A DNA stretch of 64,000 nt from Spongilla lacustris (lineage: Eukaryota > Porifera > Demospongiae > Spongillida > Spongillidae): the NCBI GenBank assembly GCA_949361645.1, contig OX442436.1, positions 1,835,179 through 1,899,178 of the forward strand, written 5' to 3'. Both the position numbers and the translations under genes were made by a program. Each line of letters starts with the position of its first letter. The stretch's first letter is position 1. This document shows, in pieces, positions 25,701-38,571 of this stretch. The notes beneath the pieces are model-generated. The model worked only from the letters and a program-made list of their open reading frames with translations. It ran no database searches and was not told the DNA's origin.

Positions 25701-26775
25701 TTCATTCATGCAATAACCATGCATATGATATCAAATAGCACATTGAAAAAGCCGGCCAACCGTGGACATATGCATGATTTTGTTCCTACTTACTTGAACA
25801 GTTAAGTGCATGTACTCTATATACCAGTGCAATTAATGTACTGCTATTCAAATTACATTACGATTATACGATCACACTTGTGCTATTTCATATATCAGTT
25901 CTGCTTACAGCCGTAAACGGTTGATGTACTACTTTGTATTAGAACACAGCATTATGCATATTGAATAATAATTTCTATCGTATTTAGCAACGCCAAGTGT
26001 TCCTATCCAACTATGACACTCTCAGTGTGTTTGGTACAATCGAGCAGTACAGGTATTTCATCAACCAGTTGCAAATGCGGGACGAAACCTTTGCCAACGA
26101 CACAAAATTGTCAATCTATTCTGCTGTTCTTGAAAGGGTTGTTGTTACGACATGTTCATATGTAAGTTTAGGTATTTCCCTAGTTATACGTACGTATAAT
26201 TATTTCCCTCGCTCCGACAGATAAACACCATCATTGATGCAAACTTTACAATTAACTGCACTGACTCCGCTGAAGTCACCCGAACACTTCTAGCGCTGGG
26301 GCTAATACAGGGAATCACGAATATGGGAAGTGCTTTGCCACATGTAGATTGTCTGAACTCCTGTCAGTGGATTGGAGAGAATGTTCCAGCAGAATTAATT
26401 GAGCAGGCTTCTGACCTTATGTACTGCCTTTAGCAAGGGAAACGTTCAGTATTAGTGAAGAACAAAATCAGTATTGTCCCTAGATTCGTCGAAATTGTAG
26501 AATGATTAAGCTGTGTTGCATCATTAAATTTCTGCATATTGCATAGCTTGAGGATACAAAGAAAAGGGTTATACAGTATATTGGTTAATGGGCATGCATG
26601 CATGATTTCCATCATAACACGCCCCATATATACAATATCGTCATGTAGTATATGTTACGTTAGCCGCTGTCATGTTGCTCAGGAATTAAAATCTGTAGCG
26701 ACGGGATCTTCTAAACTAAAATCATGCAATTATAAGTAGCAATACATGTATTGTATGGAAATTCAGTGGCCCACA
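22776..26775 (+). repeat. Palindrome arm A
   Basis: This stretch reappears as reverse complement at 27691-31678 (arm B) with a modest number of substitutions and indels. Positions 22933-28378, i.e. most of this arm plus loop and the start of arm B, also reappear in direct orientation at 33464-38920. It holds one copy of the three-exon membrane-protein gene. It also holds a 165-codon open frame at 24408-24905 that is broken in arm B and therefore probably not a gene. Confidence 0.9.
25018..26433 (+). CDS. Unrecognised type II membrane protein, 199 aa (copy A)
   Basis: Three exons: 25018-25230, 25988-26161 and 26221-26433, with phase-0 junctions and good donors and acceptors. The protein starts 'MPYTETERKLRTRMKW', followed by a hydrophobic segment (about residues 17-36, 'ISTAVILFLGVYILVANGG'), then about 160 residues outside or in the lumen with several Cys and two NxS/T sites ('ANDT', 'NFTINCT'), ending 'EQASDLMYCL'. 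A TATATATAAG box lies at 24989-24998, about 25 nt upstream of the ATG. I do not recognise the family. Three intact copies with mostly conserved reading argue that it is real. Confidence 0.6.
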
Positions 26776-27690
26776 GGAAATAATTTTTTTGCTCTTGTTT
26801 TCACCTGTTAGCACGAGGCAGAATAAAAACAGGTAATTAATTGATTCTAGTAAAACATTTTCCTCCTGCTCTTCACTGAATATTAAACATAAGTTAATAA
26901 TATATGTACATGTAGTTTGGTTGACAATTAAACCAGCTGTCAATTCCTATACTTTCACATATAATTTTTATTGAGCATGGAGTAAAAAAACCGACCATTC
27001 TATGCAACTTTTATAATATAAAAGAGAACACACATAGGTCTGATCGATGGGGTTCCTTTATTCAAATCATCATCAATGTGTATATCTGCATGGGCAATAT
27101 ACATGCACGCATTATACATAGCTGGAAAACTTCTTTTTGGCACTCTGATAGGAAATCGTATGTGCGTTAATCAAACGCGCTACATACTCTTTTGCATAGG
27201 TGGACAGGTGTCCAAATACTTAGGTGCACTGCACGACTCGTCTTGATTGGCGGCTTTGTCATAGACATGGTCACAGAACATGAAATATAATCCAAATGAC
27301 ATATTCGGTCATACTTTAGAGCTCTAACGAGTGCAAATTCTACTATTTTACAGGATGCACACATTCCTTATAAACCATTGTCATCAAGTAGAATTCACCA
27401 GCTTGAGCATTCTCTGCACTGTGGTTGAGGTATTTGGTGAAGCGAAGGGTGGCGTGGCCACGATATACAAGTGTCAGGCGATTTGGTGCTGGACTGACTG
27501 AAAGAAGCTGACAGAAAAGTTTAGTTCACCCAGCACTCAGTGTGTGTTTCACTCACCTCTTCGTCCTCATCGTTTGCAATGTACACTGTTGTTCCACCAT
27601 AAGCAGGGGACCAGTCTGCTTATACATAGAATAGAAACTGTTAACAGTGTTCTGTACATATATTATACATTTGTATAGGTGTACAGGTGG
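26776..27690. other. Loop of the giant palindrome
   Basis: This 0.9-kb segment is single-copy within the palindrome but reappears almost unchanged at 37317-38225 as part of the direct duplication. It carries the two oxygenase-like exons on the minus strand at its right side; the left part (26780-27160) shows nothing. Confidence 0.8.
27350..27602 (-). pseudogene. Orphan exons resembling a 2OG-Fe(II) oxygenase-type domain (copy 1)
   Basis: Minus-strand exon 1 runs from about 27621 or 27602 to 27557, with 'SPAYGGTTVYIANDEDEE' ending at a GT donor. Exon 2 is about 27509-27350, with 'LSVSPAPNRLTLVYRG' and 'LRFTKYLNHSA', and ends in frame at TAG. The GG...T...Y, 'PAPNRL.LVYR' and 'LRF' pattern resembles the beta-helix core of 2-oxoglutarate/iron oxygenases. 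No upstream exons are visible: beyond this point the palindrome repeats other sequence. Either a gene fragment or the last exons of a gene cut off by the rearrangement. Confidence 0.45.
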
Positions 27691-30600
27691 GCCACTGAAT
27701 TTCCATACAATACATGAATTGATACCTATAATTGTATGAAATATCCGTCGTTACAGATTTTAATTCCTGAGCAACATGACAGCGGCTAACGTAACATATA
27801 CTACATGACGATATTGTATATATGGGGCGTGTTATGATGGAAATCATGCATGCATAGTGCCCATTAACCAATATACTGTATAACCCTTTTCTTTGTATCC
27901 TCAAGCTATAGCAATATGCAGAAATTTAATGATGTAACACAGCTTAATCATTCTACAATTTCGACGAATCTAGGGACAATACTGATTTTGTTCTTCACTA
28001 AACTATTATAATACTGAACGTTTCCCTTGCTAAGGGCAGTACATAAGGTCAGAAGCCTGCTCAATTAATTCTGCTGGAACATTCTCTCCAATCCACTGAC
28101 AGGAGTTCAGACAATCTACATGTGGCAAAGCACTTCCCATATTCGTGATTCCCTGTATTAGCCCCAGCGCTAGAAGTGTTCGGGTGACTTCAACGGGGTC
28201 AGTGCAGTTAATTCTAAAGTTTACATCAATGATGGTGTTTATCTGTCGGAGCGAGGGAAATAATTATACGTACATATAACTAAGGAAATACCTAAACTTA
28301 CATATGAACATGTCGTAACAACAACCCTTTCAAGAACAGCAGAATAGATTGACAATTTTGTGTCGTTGGCAAAGGTTTCGTCCCGCATTTGCAACTGGTT
28401 GATGAAATACCTGTACTGCTCGATTGTACCAAACACACTGAGAGTGTCATAGTTGGATAGGAACACTTGGCGTTGCTAAGTAAGATAAAAATTATCATTC
28501 ATTATACATAATGTTGTGTTCTAATACAAAGTAGTATACATCAACCGTTTACGGCTGCAAGCAGAACTGATATATGAAATAGCACATGCAAGTGTGATCG
28601 TATTATCGTAATGTAATTTGAATAGCAGTACATTAATTGCACTGGTATATAGAGTACATGCACTTAACTGTTCAAGTAAGTAGGAACAAAATCATGCATA
28701 TGTCCACGGTTGGCCGGCTTTTTCAATGTGCTATTTGATATCATATGCATGGTTATTGCATGAATGAAATACAATAAAATCGGCAGTAGTTTATAATTAT
28801 GATATATCAGGCATTAATATGAGTCCTTCCATGAATACTTTGATTATAGTCTAAAACGACATCACTTTCATCCGTACCGGCGTTTTAAAAACGCTTTTTC
28901 TGTACTGCTTTTACTGAATGAATCCGCGCACATGTACAGTGACGTAAGTAGGCAGATTGGTTTGTTCCGTCCTAAGTATGTTCAAGTGAAAAATTTAATG
29001 GACCTATTGCATTTGCCAGAATACACTAAGATGCAACAACATTAACCGTGTACTCGAAATTAAGCTCAGTTATACCTACATAGGCGAAACAGGAATTATA
29101 CACTTAGTTGGCAAGATTTAAAAAAAAAAGATTTACGCAGGCTAATGCTGGTATGAGGTGCGTGCCGAGACGAATTTCGTACCGAGAAAGTTGGTGCAAT
29201 CAGATATATTTTGGGGCATAATGAATGCTTCGGAAATGCGAATTCATCGGGATATGGTTTTTATAGATTATGATTATAATACAGTAATGATTACATGCCC
29301 TGTAACGATTGTTTCTCTCACCAAATTTTTTTTCAACGCTTGGAGTCCATTTACAAGCGCCCTTCTTTCTTCAACACCAGCACCGCTCATGCACAAGCCT
29401 GACCTCGTATTTCGCGATGTCTTCAGCAATCCACCATTGGCAACGAGAATGTAGACACCAAGGAAGAGAATAACCGCAGTGCTAATCCACTTCATCCTTG
29501 TTCGAATTTTTCTTTCGGCTTCAGTATATGGCATGCATTAATTAATTCAGGAGCTTATATAAACCATCCGTTCTACTTGGGACAGGAGATTGAAATATGT
29601 TTACTTCCTATTGTAGTTCCTATCTCTCTTCCACTTCCTATTGATCACCCTACCGTGTTTTTCATCACAAACATGAAAAATGTACGTACCCTAATACTGG
29701 GTGGGTATGCAGATGCTTGTAAACCAATGATGTGCACGTGGTGAACAATTTGATTTTTTTTTTCTTCCTAAAGGAATCGGAACTTTATGGTTCCTAAAGT
29801 GACAAAATATATATTGAACATTATACGTGCACTGCCTGCGTTGCTTACTACATCCTGAGTACATTTGCGAGCCGGTATAAATGTTTATGAGGTTCACAAA
29901 ATCACCTGATTCGAGTATTGACATGCTGTATTAACTTTAAAATCCTCTTTAAAATATATCGCAGTCATATATACATGTACATGCATGTAGAAAATAGAAA
30001 TCAATGTTAACAGTAACAGCCATTCTATAAAAGCAAATTGAATTCGATATGTACACAGAAGGGTCAGTGATAATTACCTTGCAGTTGGTATCCATACTTT
30101 TAGACCGGGACTTTGTAACTCAAATTCCTCATGACAGCTGGTAACGACTGCAACTATAATTAGATAGCGCACAAGAGCACGGCGTTGTGGCACTTTGTTG
30201 TGGCATGGCAAACTGACGGTTGCGTTGTGCGAGCGAAAAAACAAAATCGTCCATTTCAGTATTGCAAAAGGACGCTGATCCGGACATTGTATAAGTTGGT
30301 ACCTAACTACATTCAGCTGAATGCATGAGACGGAAGAAGAACGTGCTATTTTCGGTTGAATATATTAATATCTATACGCATGACATCAGTATACACAAGA
30401 ACTTTAGTACGAGCGCGATGAAAGCCCACTGTCTGTTTTGCTTCCTGCAATCTGCATTATATGCAAAGGTTAGGAATGTTTGTACATGTACCTGACAGGT
30501 ATCATAGTCACCAATGACTCCCCTAAATTTAAGCCCTCAACAATACTGAATTCATCCTTATTCTTGCGAGCGAGCTTTCTCACGTCAATAGCAAGTACAC

Positions 30601-31678
30601 GTGGCTTGGTCATGCACATATGCCTAGGAGGAGTCATTTTCACCTTAGGCGTTTATGACCGGGGGAGTCATTTATGCTTGGGAGTCATTTATACCTCTGA
30701 CACCGGTATGCATTCACATTTCCATACGGCGGAATTCAGTGTCAAAGGACGGAGACTTTTTAAAAATAATTGCCTGGGCACAGTCAATTGTTTACGGAAT
30801 ATCATGCAGGATATGGAGAGTTTATCGCTTGAAAATAAATTGCTACGTATATACGATGGAATTGCAGTTTCAGATTCATGACACCTAGGCCTAGAGAATA
30901 CCCTTATTCAGATATGTAATATACATGTATTGTCCTTATAAAAATCACGGGACAAAATTACCATACATGTACCTTCATCTACTGTCCCCTATACCAATGA
31001 TCCCACAATGGGACTGTAGCATTTCATACACGGACTTTGGACAATCTTGATTAACCCAAACGAGTCAATTTTCCAAGGCCCTAGCTGAATGCATCCAAGC
31101 TTCCGTGCTGACATTAGAGCATTGTAGGGATCTTATTATCCAGGGTCCTCAAAATGCTAGCACCCATTCTTATATATGTACTGCTATAAGAACACACTTT
31201 CCATTCTCCAGAAGTCATCAGTGTAGGTATAACCCCTCCTACATTATTCGTGTGTGATTAAAACTATGCACAACTTCCTTTTAACAAAAGGGGTAAAAGA
31301 TATGCAGTTTTGACAACCAGCTATTGCATGAGATCAAATATCAACTGTGATGTTCAAAACAAGCAATGCGGCTGACTGGGACTGCTAAGATAGCCCGGTG
31401 ATCACTATTTTATTTTAAATTGAGCCTCATCAAGTCATGTATGGGCAATGAAGAATATTTAGGCATAAATAACAGGCAAGTTGAGTAATTTAATGCCAGA
31501 TTGAAACATTAGGTGAATGATTGATGGTATTTCTTACACTTAACTTCTTATTAATCATGGTGGAAGAGTTACACCCATACATGATGAAGCTCATTTTAGA
31601 ATATAGAGCATTGATCACCAAGCTACCTTAGTAGCTGCGATGCTTGTTTTAAACATCACTGTTGATATTGGATCTCAA
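27691..31678 (-). repeat. Palindrome arm B (inverted copy of arm A)
   Basis: This is the reverse complement of 22776-26775, more diverged from A than copy C is. Scattered indels interrupt several of the incidental open frames of arm A, but the three exons of the membrane-protein gene stay intact. Confidence 0.9.
28030..29534 (-). CDS. Unrecognised type II membrane protein, 199 aa (copy B)
   Basis: Exons 29322-29534, 28302-28475 and 28030-28242 on the minus strand keep the same splice sites, lengths and stop as copy A. Replacements include 'TEAERKIRT' for 'TETERKLRT', changes in the 'GGPGVKERR' stretch, and a final Leu to Pro. No stop or frameshift is present despite several indels in the flanking and intron DNA, which suggests selection or recent duplication. 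Confidence 0.6.
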
Positions 31679-31922
31679 TCAAAAACACAAATAAACAGAA
31701 TTCATACAAAAATAAACGCATTGTCACATGCAAAATTTACAAATGTCAATAAGAAACATAAAAGGAGGAAGCTTAGGGGAGCTTGATATAATGGGGTCTT
31801 GCGGAGAATCAAAGCTTCCATGCTGGCAAGCTTCCCTTTCTCCTTTTATGTGTTTTTTTATTTTAAATTGAATTTTGCATGTGACGATGCGTTTATTTTT
31901 GTATGAATTCTGTTTATTTGTG
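31679..31922. mobile_element. Short MITE with AAAACACAAATAAACAGAAT ends
   Basis: About 243 bp with the same inverted ends as the 1-kb element at 21757-22775 and the same inner ATAAAAGGAGG/TCCTTTTAT pair. It is inserted at the matching position of the opposite palindrome arm, so the insertion predates the palindrome. Confidence 0.8.
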
Positions 31923-32235
31923 GGGGAAAAAAAGAAGAAAAAAAAAAAAAACGTGGGCTCTGGTAGTAACCTATAGCTCTATCATACCATAACGATGTCG
32001 ATAGCGTTAGTCGTTCAATGATTCAAGTGCAAAGGATTTTTATAACATTATATATATAAATACGATAGTACGTTTTCTCGGAAATGTCCCAATATAACTA
32101 AGTTCTCAACTGTGAGCAAGAGTAGGCCTAGCCTATGAGTGTAATAAATTGATAGACAAGAACTTAAGATATGAGCACTAGACCTTATGGAGTAGTGAGC
32201 AAAAATGGAAGTATGATAAAGGTAGTGGATGGAAA

Positions 32236-32660
32236 AAAATGAACGATGAGGCATTTGTGCAGCTAAAGGCAAAGCTTAGTTCCATTCCTATTGTCTCTTT
32301 TCCACAGTTCAATATGAAGTTAACGGTTGATTGTGATGCAAGCTTGGAGGGGTTATAGGAGCAGTTCTCTAGATCTCTCAAGAGAATGGCAGGTGTATAG
32401 TCGCATATGGTAGTCGTGTACTTACTAAGCAGGAACGGCAGTATTGGCGTGAAATGCTAGCTTTATCCAATATTTTAAGCCCCTATACCTTTGGGGGTGC
32501 CCATTCAAAGTCCGCACAGACCACAGTGCACTCAAATGGCTGAAGCATTTCAAAGACCCACATGGGCAGGTGGCAAGATGGCTTGAAATTCTGTCATATT
32601 CCAGCAGAGGCCTCAGAGACAGAGGAGCTATCTGTGGACCAGGGTGATCACATGCAAGGT
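32236..32660 (+). pseudogene. Ty3/Gypsy pol relic (RNase H region)
   Basis: Frames switch several times, but the order is right for Gypsy pol: 'NDEAFVQLKAKLSS' and 'SFPQFNMKLTVDCDAS' (start of RNase H), then near 32515-32600 the 'TDHSALKWL' and 'FKDP' motifs at its end. Stops and frameshifts show it is dead. The downstream AT-rich part (32810-32930, with TATATAAGCGCG) might be LTR sequence, but no partner LTR was identified. Confidence 0.75.
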
Positions 32661-33074
32661 GCCGAGGATGTTCAGTTACCCGCTGACAAGATGCAGAAGT
32701 TCCAAATGATGTTCCAGCCAACCTCAGACGTTCAACAAGACACAGCCAGAGACCTGACAGATGGGGACACAATATGTATGATGTGTAGTTCCCCTTCTTT
32801 TGGAGTAGTGTAGCACTTGCGCTATGACCTTTGATGTATCTGTATTATACTATATAAGCGCGTGTGTTGTAAGATCCATAATCCTTTTGCCGTATATACC
32901 TGCAACCGACGCTCACAGTTGTCCCATGCACTGAGAAATTCTGCACAAGGTTTTTCCTACCCACTTCATAAATGTATCGCAAATGAGGTAGTCCCATGCA
33001 TCGCTCAGCCAGGATTGTAGCTGTATAATATTATTGAGGTAGAGCTAATCAACAATTAACTCAGAAAAAACTGT

Positions 33075-33345
33075 TAAAAATTCGAACCCGTGCACCGTGA
33101 TTCAGAACCAGTAAACGATTATAGATATCGAAAATTAGAACTCGGACTTTAAAACGATTATTTGTGTAAGTGGGAATCTAGCGGGGCAGTCAAGTTGTCA
33201 AACCTGCATCATGGGAGGATGAGAGGCGGGCCCAAACCCTTATTTTGCCAAACTCCTCGGGTGAAAAAGATCACCATCTCTGCAGGAATCGAACCCGTGC
33301 ACCGTGATTCAGAACCACTGGCTTTAGCATCGAGCCATATGACTG
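33075..33345 (-). repeat. tRNA-derived SINE-like sequence
   Basis: On the minus strand, 33345-33280 contains TGGCTCGATGC (A-box-like), a possible anticodon arm with loop TTCTGAA, and GGGTTCGATTCC (perfect B box). The block CGTGCACCGTGATTCAGAAC occurs again at about 33090-33110. The acceptor stem does not pair, so this is a tRNA-related SINE or pseudogene, not a working tRNA. Confidence 0.45.
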
Positions 33346-35547
33346 GTTATGAATATGCATGACATTCTAAAATGGCGTTTAACCTACAACATTTTGCAAG
33401 AAAGCACGCGTACATAAAAAAAAAAGCGATACTTCGGAGTACAGGTCGAATTGGATACCGGTACATCAACTAGTAACCTAATGTTTCAATCTGGCATTAA
33501 ATTACTCAACTTGCCTGTGAATTTATGCTTACATGTAAATATTCTTCATTGCCCATACATGACTTGATGAGGCTCAATTTAAAATAGAATAGTGATCACC
33601 GGGCTATCTTAGCAGTCCCAGTCAGCCGCAATGCTTGTTTTGAACATCACTGTTGATATTCGATCTCATGCAATATAGCTGGTTGTCAAAACTGCAATCT
33701 TTTCCCCCTTTCGTTAAAAGGAAGTTGTGCATAGTTTTAATCACACACTTGAATAATGTAGGAGGGGTTATACCTACACTGATGACTTCTGGAGAATGGT
33801 AAGTGTGTTCTTATAGCAGTACATATATAAGAATGGGTGCTAGCATTTTGAGGACCCTGGATAATAAGATCCCTACAATGCTCTAATGTCAGCACGGAAG
33901 CTTGGATTCTTCATATGCATACAGTTAGGGCCTTGGAAAATCTTAATTAACTTGTTTGGGTTAATCAACATTGTCCAAAGTCCGTGAAATGCTATAGTCA
34001 CATTGTGGGATCATTGGTATAGGGGGACAGTAGATGAAGGTACATGTATGGTAATTTTGTTCAGTGATTGTTATATGGACCATACATGTATATTCCATAT
34101 CTGAATAAGGGTATTCTCTAGGTGTCATGAATCTGAAACTGCAATTCCATCGTATACACGTAACACGTCGATCCATTCATTTTTATACGATAGACTCTCC
34201 ACATCGTGCAGTAAACAATTGTCTGTGCCCAGGCAATTTATTTTTAAAAAGTCTCCGTCCATTGACAATTCCGCCGTATACAAATGTGAATGCATACCGG
34301 TGTCAGAGGTATAAATGACTCCCAAGCATAAATGACTCCCCCGGTCATAAACGCCTAAGGTGAAAATGACTCCTCCTAGGCATATATGCATGACTCCCTA
34401 CGTGAGTTCCATAAGCCACGTGTACTTGCTGTTGAAGTGAGAAAGCTCGCTCGCAAGAACAAGGATGAATTCAGTATTTTTGAGGGCTAAAATTTAGGGG
34501 AGTCATTGGCGACTATGATACCTGTCAGGTACATGTACAAACAAACCTTTGCATATAATGCAGATTGCAGGAAGCAGAACAGACAGTGGGCTTCCATCGC
34601 GCTCGTACTAAAGTTCTTGTGCATGTATATGTCATGCGTATAGATATTAATATATTTAACCGAAGATAGCACGTTCTTCCTGAACCTCAGTCTCATGCAT
34701 TCATGCAGCTGAACGTAGTTAGGTGCCAACTTATACAATGTCCGGATCAGCGTCCTTTTGCAATACTGAAATAGATATGTGATTTCAAGTTTCGCTCGCC
34801 CAACGCAACCGTCAGTTTGCGATGCCACATGCAACACAGTGCCACAACGCCGTGCTCTTGTGCGCTATCTAGTTAAAGTTGCAGTCGTTACCAGCTGTCA
34901 TGAGGAATTTGAGTTACAAAGTCCCGGACTAAAACTATGGATACCAACTGCAAGGCAGTTATCACTGACCCTTCTGTGTACATAGTTTTTCGGTATAAAT
35001 TTGGCTTTTATAGAATGGCTGTTATACTGTTAACATTGATTTCTATTTTCTACATGTACATGTATATGACTGCGATATATTTTAAAGAGGATTTTAAAGT
35101 TAATACAGCAGTGCCATTACTCGAATCAGGTGGTTTTGTGAACTTCATAATCTTTGTTGGTGCTATAACAGGTTGGTTAACTCCTATATATGCGGCAACT
35201 GACTGCATGCGCAAATGTACTCAGGATGTAGTAAGCAACGCAGGCTGTGCACGTATAATGTTCAATATATTTTGTCAGTTTAGGAACCATAAAGTTCCGA
35301 TTCCTTTAGGAAAAAAAAAAAAAAACTCAAATTGTTCACCACGTGCACATCATTGGTTTACAAGCATATGCATACTCACCCAGTATTATGGTACGTACAT
35401 TTTTCATGTTTGTGATGAAAAACACGGTAGGGTGATCAATAGGAAGTGGAAGAGAGATAGGAACTACAATAGGAAGTAAACATATTTCAATCTCCTGTCC
35501 CAAGTAGAACGGATGGTTTATATATAAGCTCCTGAATTAATTAATGC

Positions 35548-36963
35548 ATGCCATATACTGAAACCGAAAGAAAACTTCGAACAAGGATGAAGTGGATTAG
35601 CACTGCTGTTATTCTCTTCCTTGGTGTCTACATTCTCGTTGCCAATGGTGGATTGCTGAAGACATCGCGAAATACGAGGTCAGGCTTGTGCATGGGTGGT
35701 CCTGGTGTTAAGGAAAGAAGGGCGCTTGTAAATGGACTCCAAGCATTGAAAAAAATTTTGGTGAGAGAAACAATCGTTACAGTGCATGTAATCATTACTG
35801 CAGTATAATCATAATCTATAATACCATATCATTCGCATTTCCGAAGCATTCATTATGCCCCAAATATATCTGTTTGCACCATCTTTCCTGCGGTACGAAA
35901 TTCATCTCGGCACGCACCTAATACCAGCATTAACCTGCGTAAATCTTTTTTAAACATCTTGCCAACTAAGTGTATAAATCCCGTTTCACCTATGTAGGTA
36001 TAACTGAGCTTAATTTCGTTAATATTGCTGCGTCTTATACTTACGTCACTGTACATGTGCGCGGATTGATTTAGTAAAAGCAGTACAGAAAAACCGTTTT
36101 AAAAACGCCTGTACGGATGAAAGTGATGTCGTTTTAGACTATAATCAAAGTATTCATGGAAGGACTCATATTAATGCCTGATATATCATAATTATAAACT
36201 ACTGCCGATTTTTTTTCTTGTTTATTGTATTTCATTCATGCAATAACCATGCATATGATATCAAATAGCACATTGAAAAAGCCGGCCAACCGTGGACATA
36301 TGCATGATTTTGTTCCTACTTACTTGAACAGTTAAGTGCATGTACTCTATATACCAGTGCAATTAATGTACTGCTATTCAAATTACATTACGATTATACG
36401 ATCACACTTGTGCTATTTCATATATCAGTTCTGCTTACAGCCGTAAACGGTTGATGTACTACTTTGTATTAGAACACAGCATTATGCATATTGAATAATA
36501 ATTTCTATCGTATTTAGCAACGCCAAGTGTTCCTATCCAACTATGACACTCTCAGTGTGTTTGGTACAATCGAGCAGTACAGGTATTTCATCAACCAGTT
36601 GCAAATGCGGGACGAAACCTTTGCCAACGACACAAAATTGTCAATCTATTCTGCTGTTCTTGAAAGGGTTGTTGTTACGACATGTTCATATGTAAGTTTA
36701 GGTATTTCCCTAGTTATACGTACGTATAATTATTTCCCTCGCTCCGACAGATAAACACCATCATTGATGCAAACTTTACAATCAACTGCACTGACTCCGC
36801 TGAAGTCACCCGAACACTTCTAGCGCTGGGGCTAATACAGGGAATCACGAATATGGGAAGTGCTTTGCCACATGTAGATTGTCTGAACTCCTGTCAGTGG
36901 ATTGGAGAGAATGTTCCAGCAGAATTAATTGAGCAGGCTTCTGACCTTATGTACTGCCCTTAG
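35548..36963 (+). CDS. Unrecognised type II membrane protein, 199 aa (copy C)
   Basis: Exons 35548-35760, 36518-36691 and 36751-36963. It is almost identical to copy A; the visible protein change is the last residue (Pro instead of Leu). Splice sites and the upstream TATATATAAG box are kept. Confidence 0.6.
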
Positions 36964-37892
36964 CAAGGGAAACGTTCAGTATTATAATAGTTTAGTGAAG
37001 AACAAAATCAGTATTGTCCCTAGATTCGTCGAAACTGTAGAATGATTAAGCTGTGTTGCATCATTAAATTTCTGCATATTGCATAGCTTGAGGATACAAA
37101 GAAAAGGGTTATACAGTATATTGGTTAATGGGCACTATACATGCATGATTTCCATCATAACACGCCCCATATATACAATATCGTCATGTAGTATATGTTA
37201 CGTTAGCCGCTGTCATGTTGCTCAGGAATTAAAATCTGTAGCGACGGATCTTCTAAACTAAAATCATGCAATTATAAGTAGCAATACATGTATTGTATGG
37301 AAATTCAGTGGCCCACAGGAAATAATTTTTTTGCTCTTGTTTTCACCTGTTAGCACGAGGCAGAATAAAAACAGGTAATTAATTGATTCTAGTAAAAAAA
37401 ATTTCCTCCTGCTCTTCACTGAATATTAAACATAAGTTAATAATATATGTACATGTAGTTTGGTTGACAATTAAACCAGCTGTCAATTCCTATACTTTCA
37501 CATATAATTTTTAGTGAGCATGGAGTAAAAAAACCGACCATTCTATGCAACGTTTATAATATAAAAGAGAACACACATAGGTCTGATCGATGGGGTTCCT
37601 TTATTCAAATCATCATCAATGTGTATATCTGCATGGGCAATATACATGCACGCATTATACATAGCTGGAAAACTTCTTTTTGGCACTCTGATAGGAAATC
37701 GTATGTGCGTTAATCAAACGCGCTACATACTCTTTTGCATAGGTGGACAGGTGTCCAAATACTTAGGTGCACTGCACGACTCGTCTTGATTGGCGGCTTT
37801 GTCATAGATATGGTCACAGAACATGAAATATAATCCAAATGACATATTCGGTCATACTTTAGAGCTCTAACGAGTGCAAATTCTACTATTTT

Positions 37893-38165
37893 ACAGGATG
37901 CACACATTCCTTATAAACCATTGTCATCAAGTAGAATTCACCAGCTTGAGCATTCTCTGCACTGTGGTTGAGGTATTTGGTGAAGCGAAGGGTGGCGTGG
38001 CCACGATATACAAGTGTCAGGCGATTTGGTGCTGGACTGACTGAAAGAAGCTGACAGAAAAGTTTAGTTCACCCAGCACTCAGTGTGTGTTTCACTCACC
38101 TCTTCGTCCTCATCTTTTGCAATGTACACTGTTGTTCCACCATAAGCAGGGGACCAGTCTGCTTA
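37893..38165 (-). pseudogene. Orphan oxygenase-like exons (copy 2)
   Basis: Counterpart of 27350-27602 in the duplicated loop; the same two exons and donor are present, with one change ('IAKDEDEE' for 'IANDEDEE'). Again no upstream exons are seen. Confidence 0.45.
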
Positions 38166-38571
38166 TACATAGAATAGAAACTGTTAACAGTGTTCTGTAC
38201 ATATATTATACATTTGTATAGGTGTACAGGTGGGCCACTGAATTTCCATACAATACATGAATTGATACCTATAATTGTATGAAATATCCGTCGTTACAGA
38301 TTTTAATTCCTGAGCAACATGACAGCGGCTAACGTAACATATACTACATGACGATATTGTATATACGGGGCGTGCATGTTATGATGGAAATCATGCATGC
38401 ATAGTGCCCATTAACCAATATACTGTATAACCCTTTTCTTTGTATCCTCAAGCTATAGCAATATGCAGAAATTTAATGATGTAACACAGCTTAATCATTC
38501 TACAATTTCGACGAATCTAGGGACTTTTTTTGTTCTTCACTAAACTATTATAATACTGAACGTTTCCCTTG

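Noticed and set aside
32810..33065. An LTR paired with similar sequence near 20300-20530
   Set aside because: Some shared words (GAGAAATT, TCCCAT...CGCTCAG) are seen in direct orientation, but similarity is patchy and no LTR ends or primer-binding site were found.
33280..33345. A functional tRNA-Gln gene
   Set aside because: B box and anticodon-like arm are present but the acceptor stem does not pair, and part of the block is repeated nearby; a SINE or pseudogene fits better.
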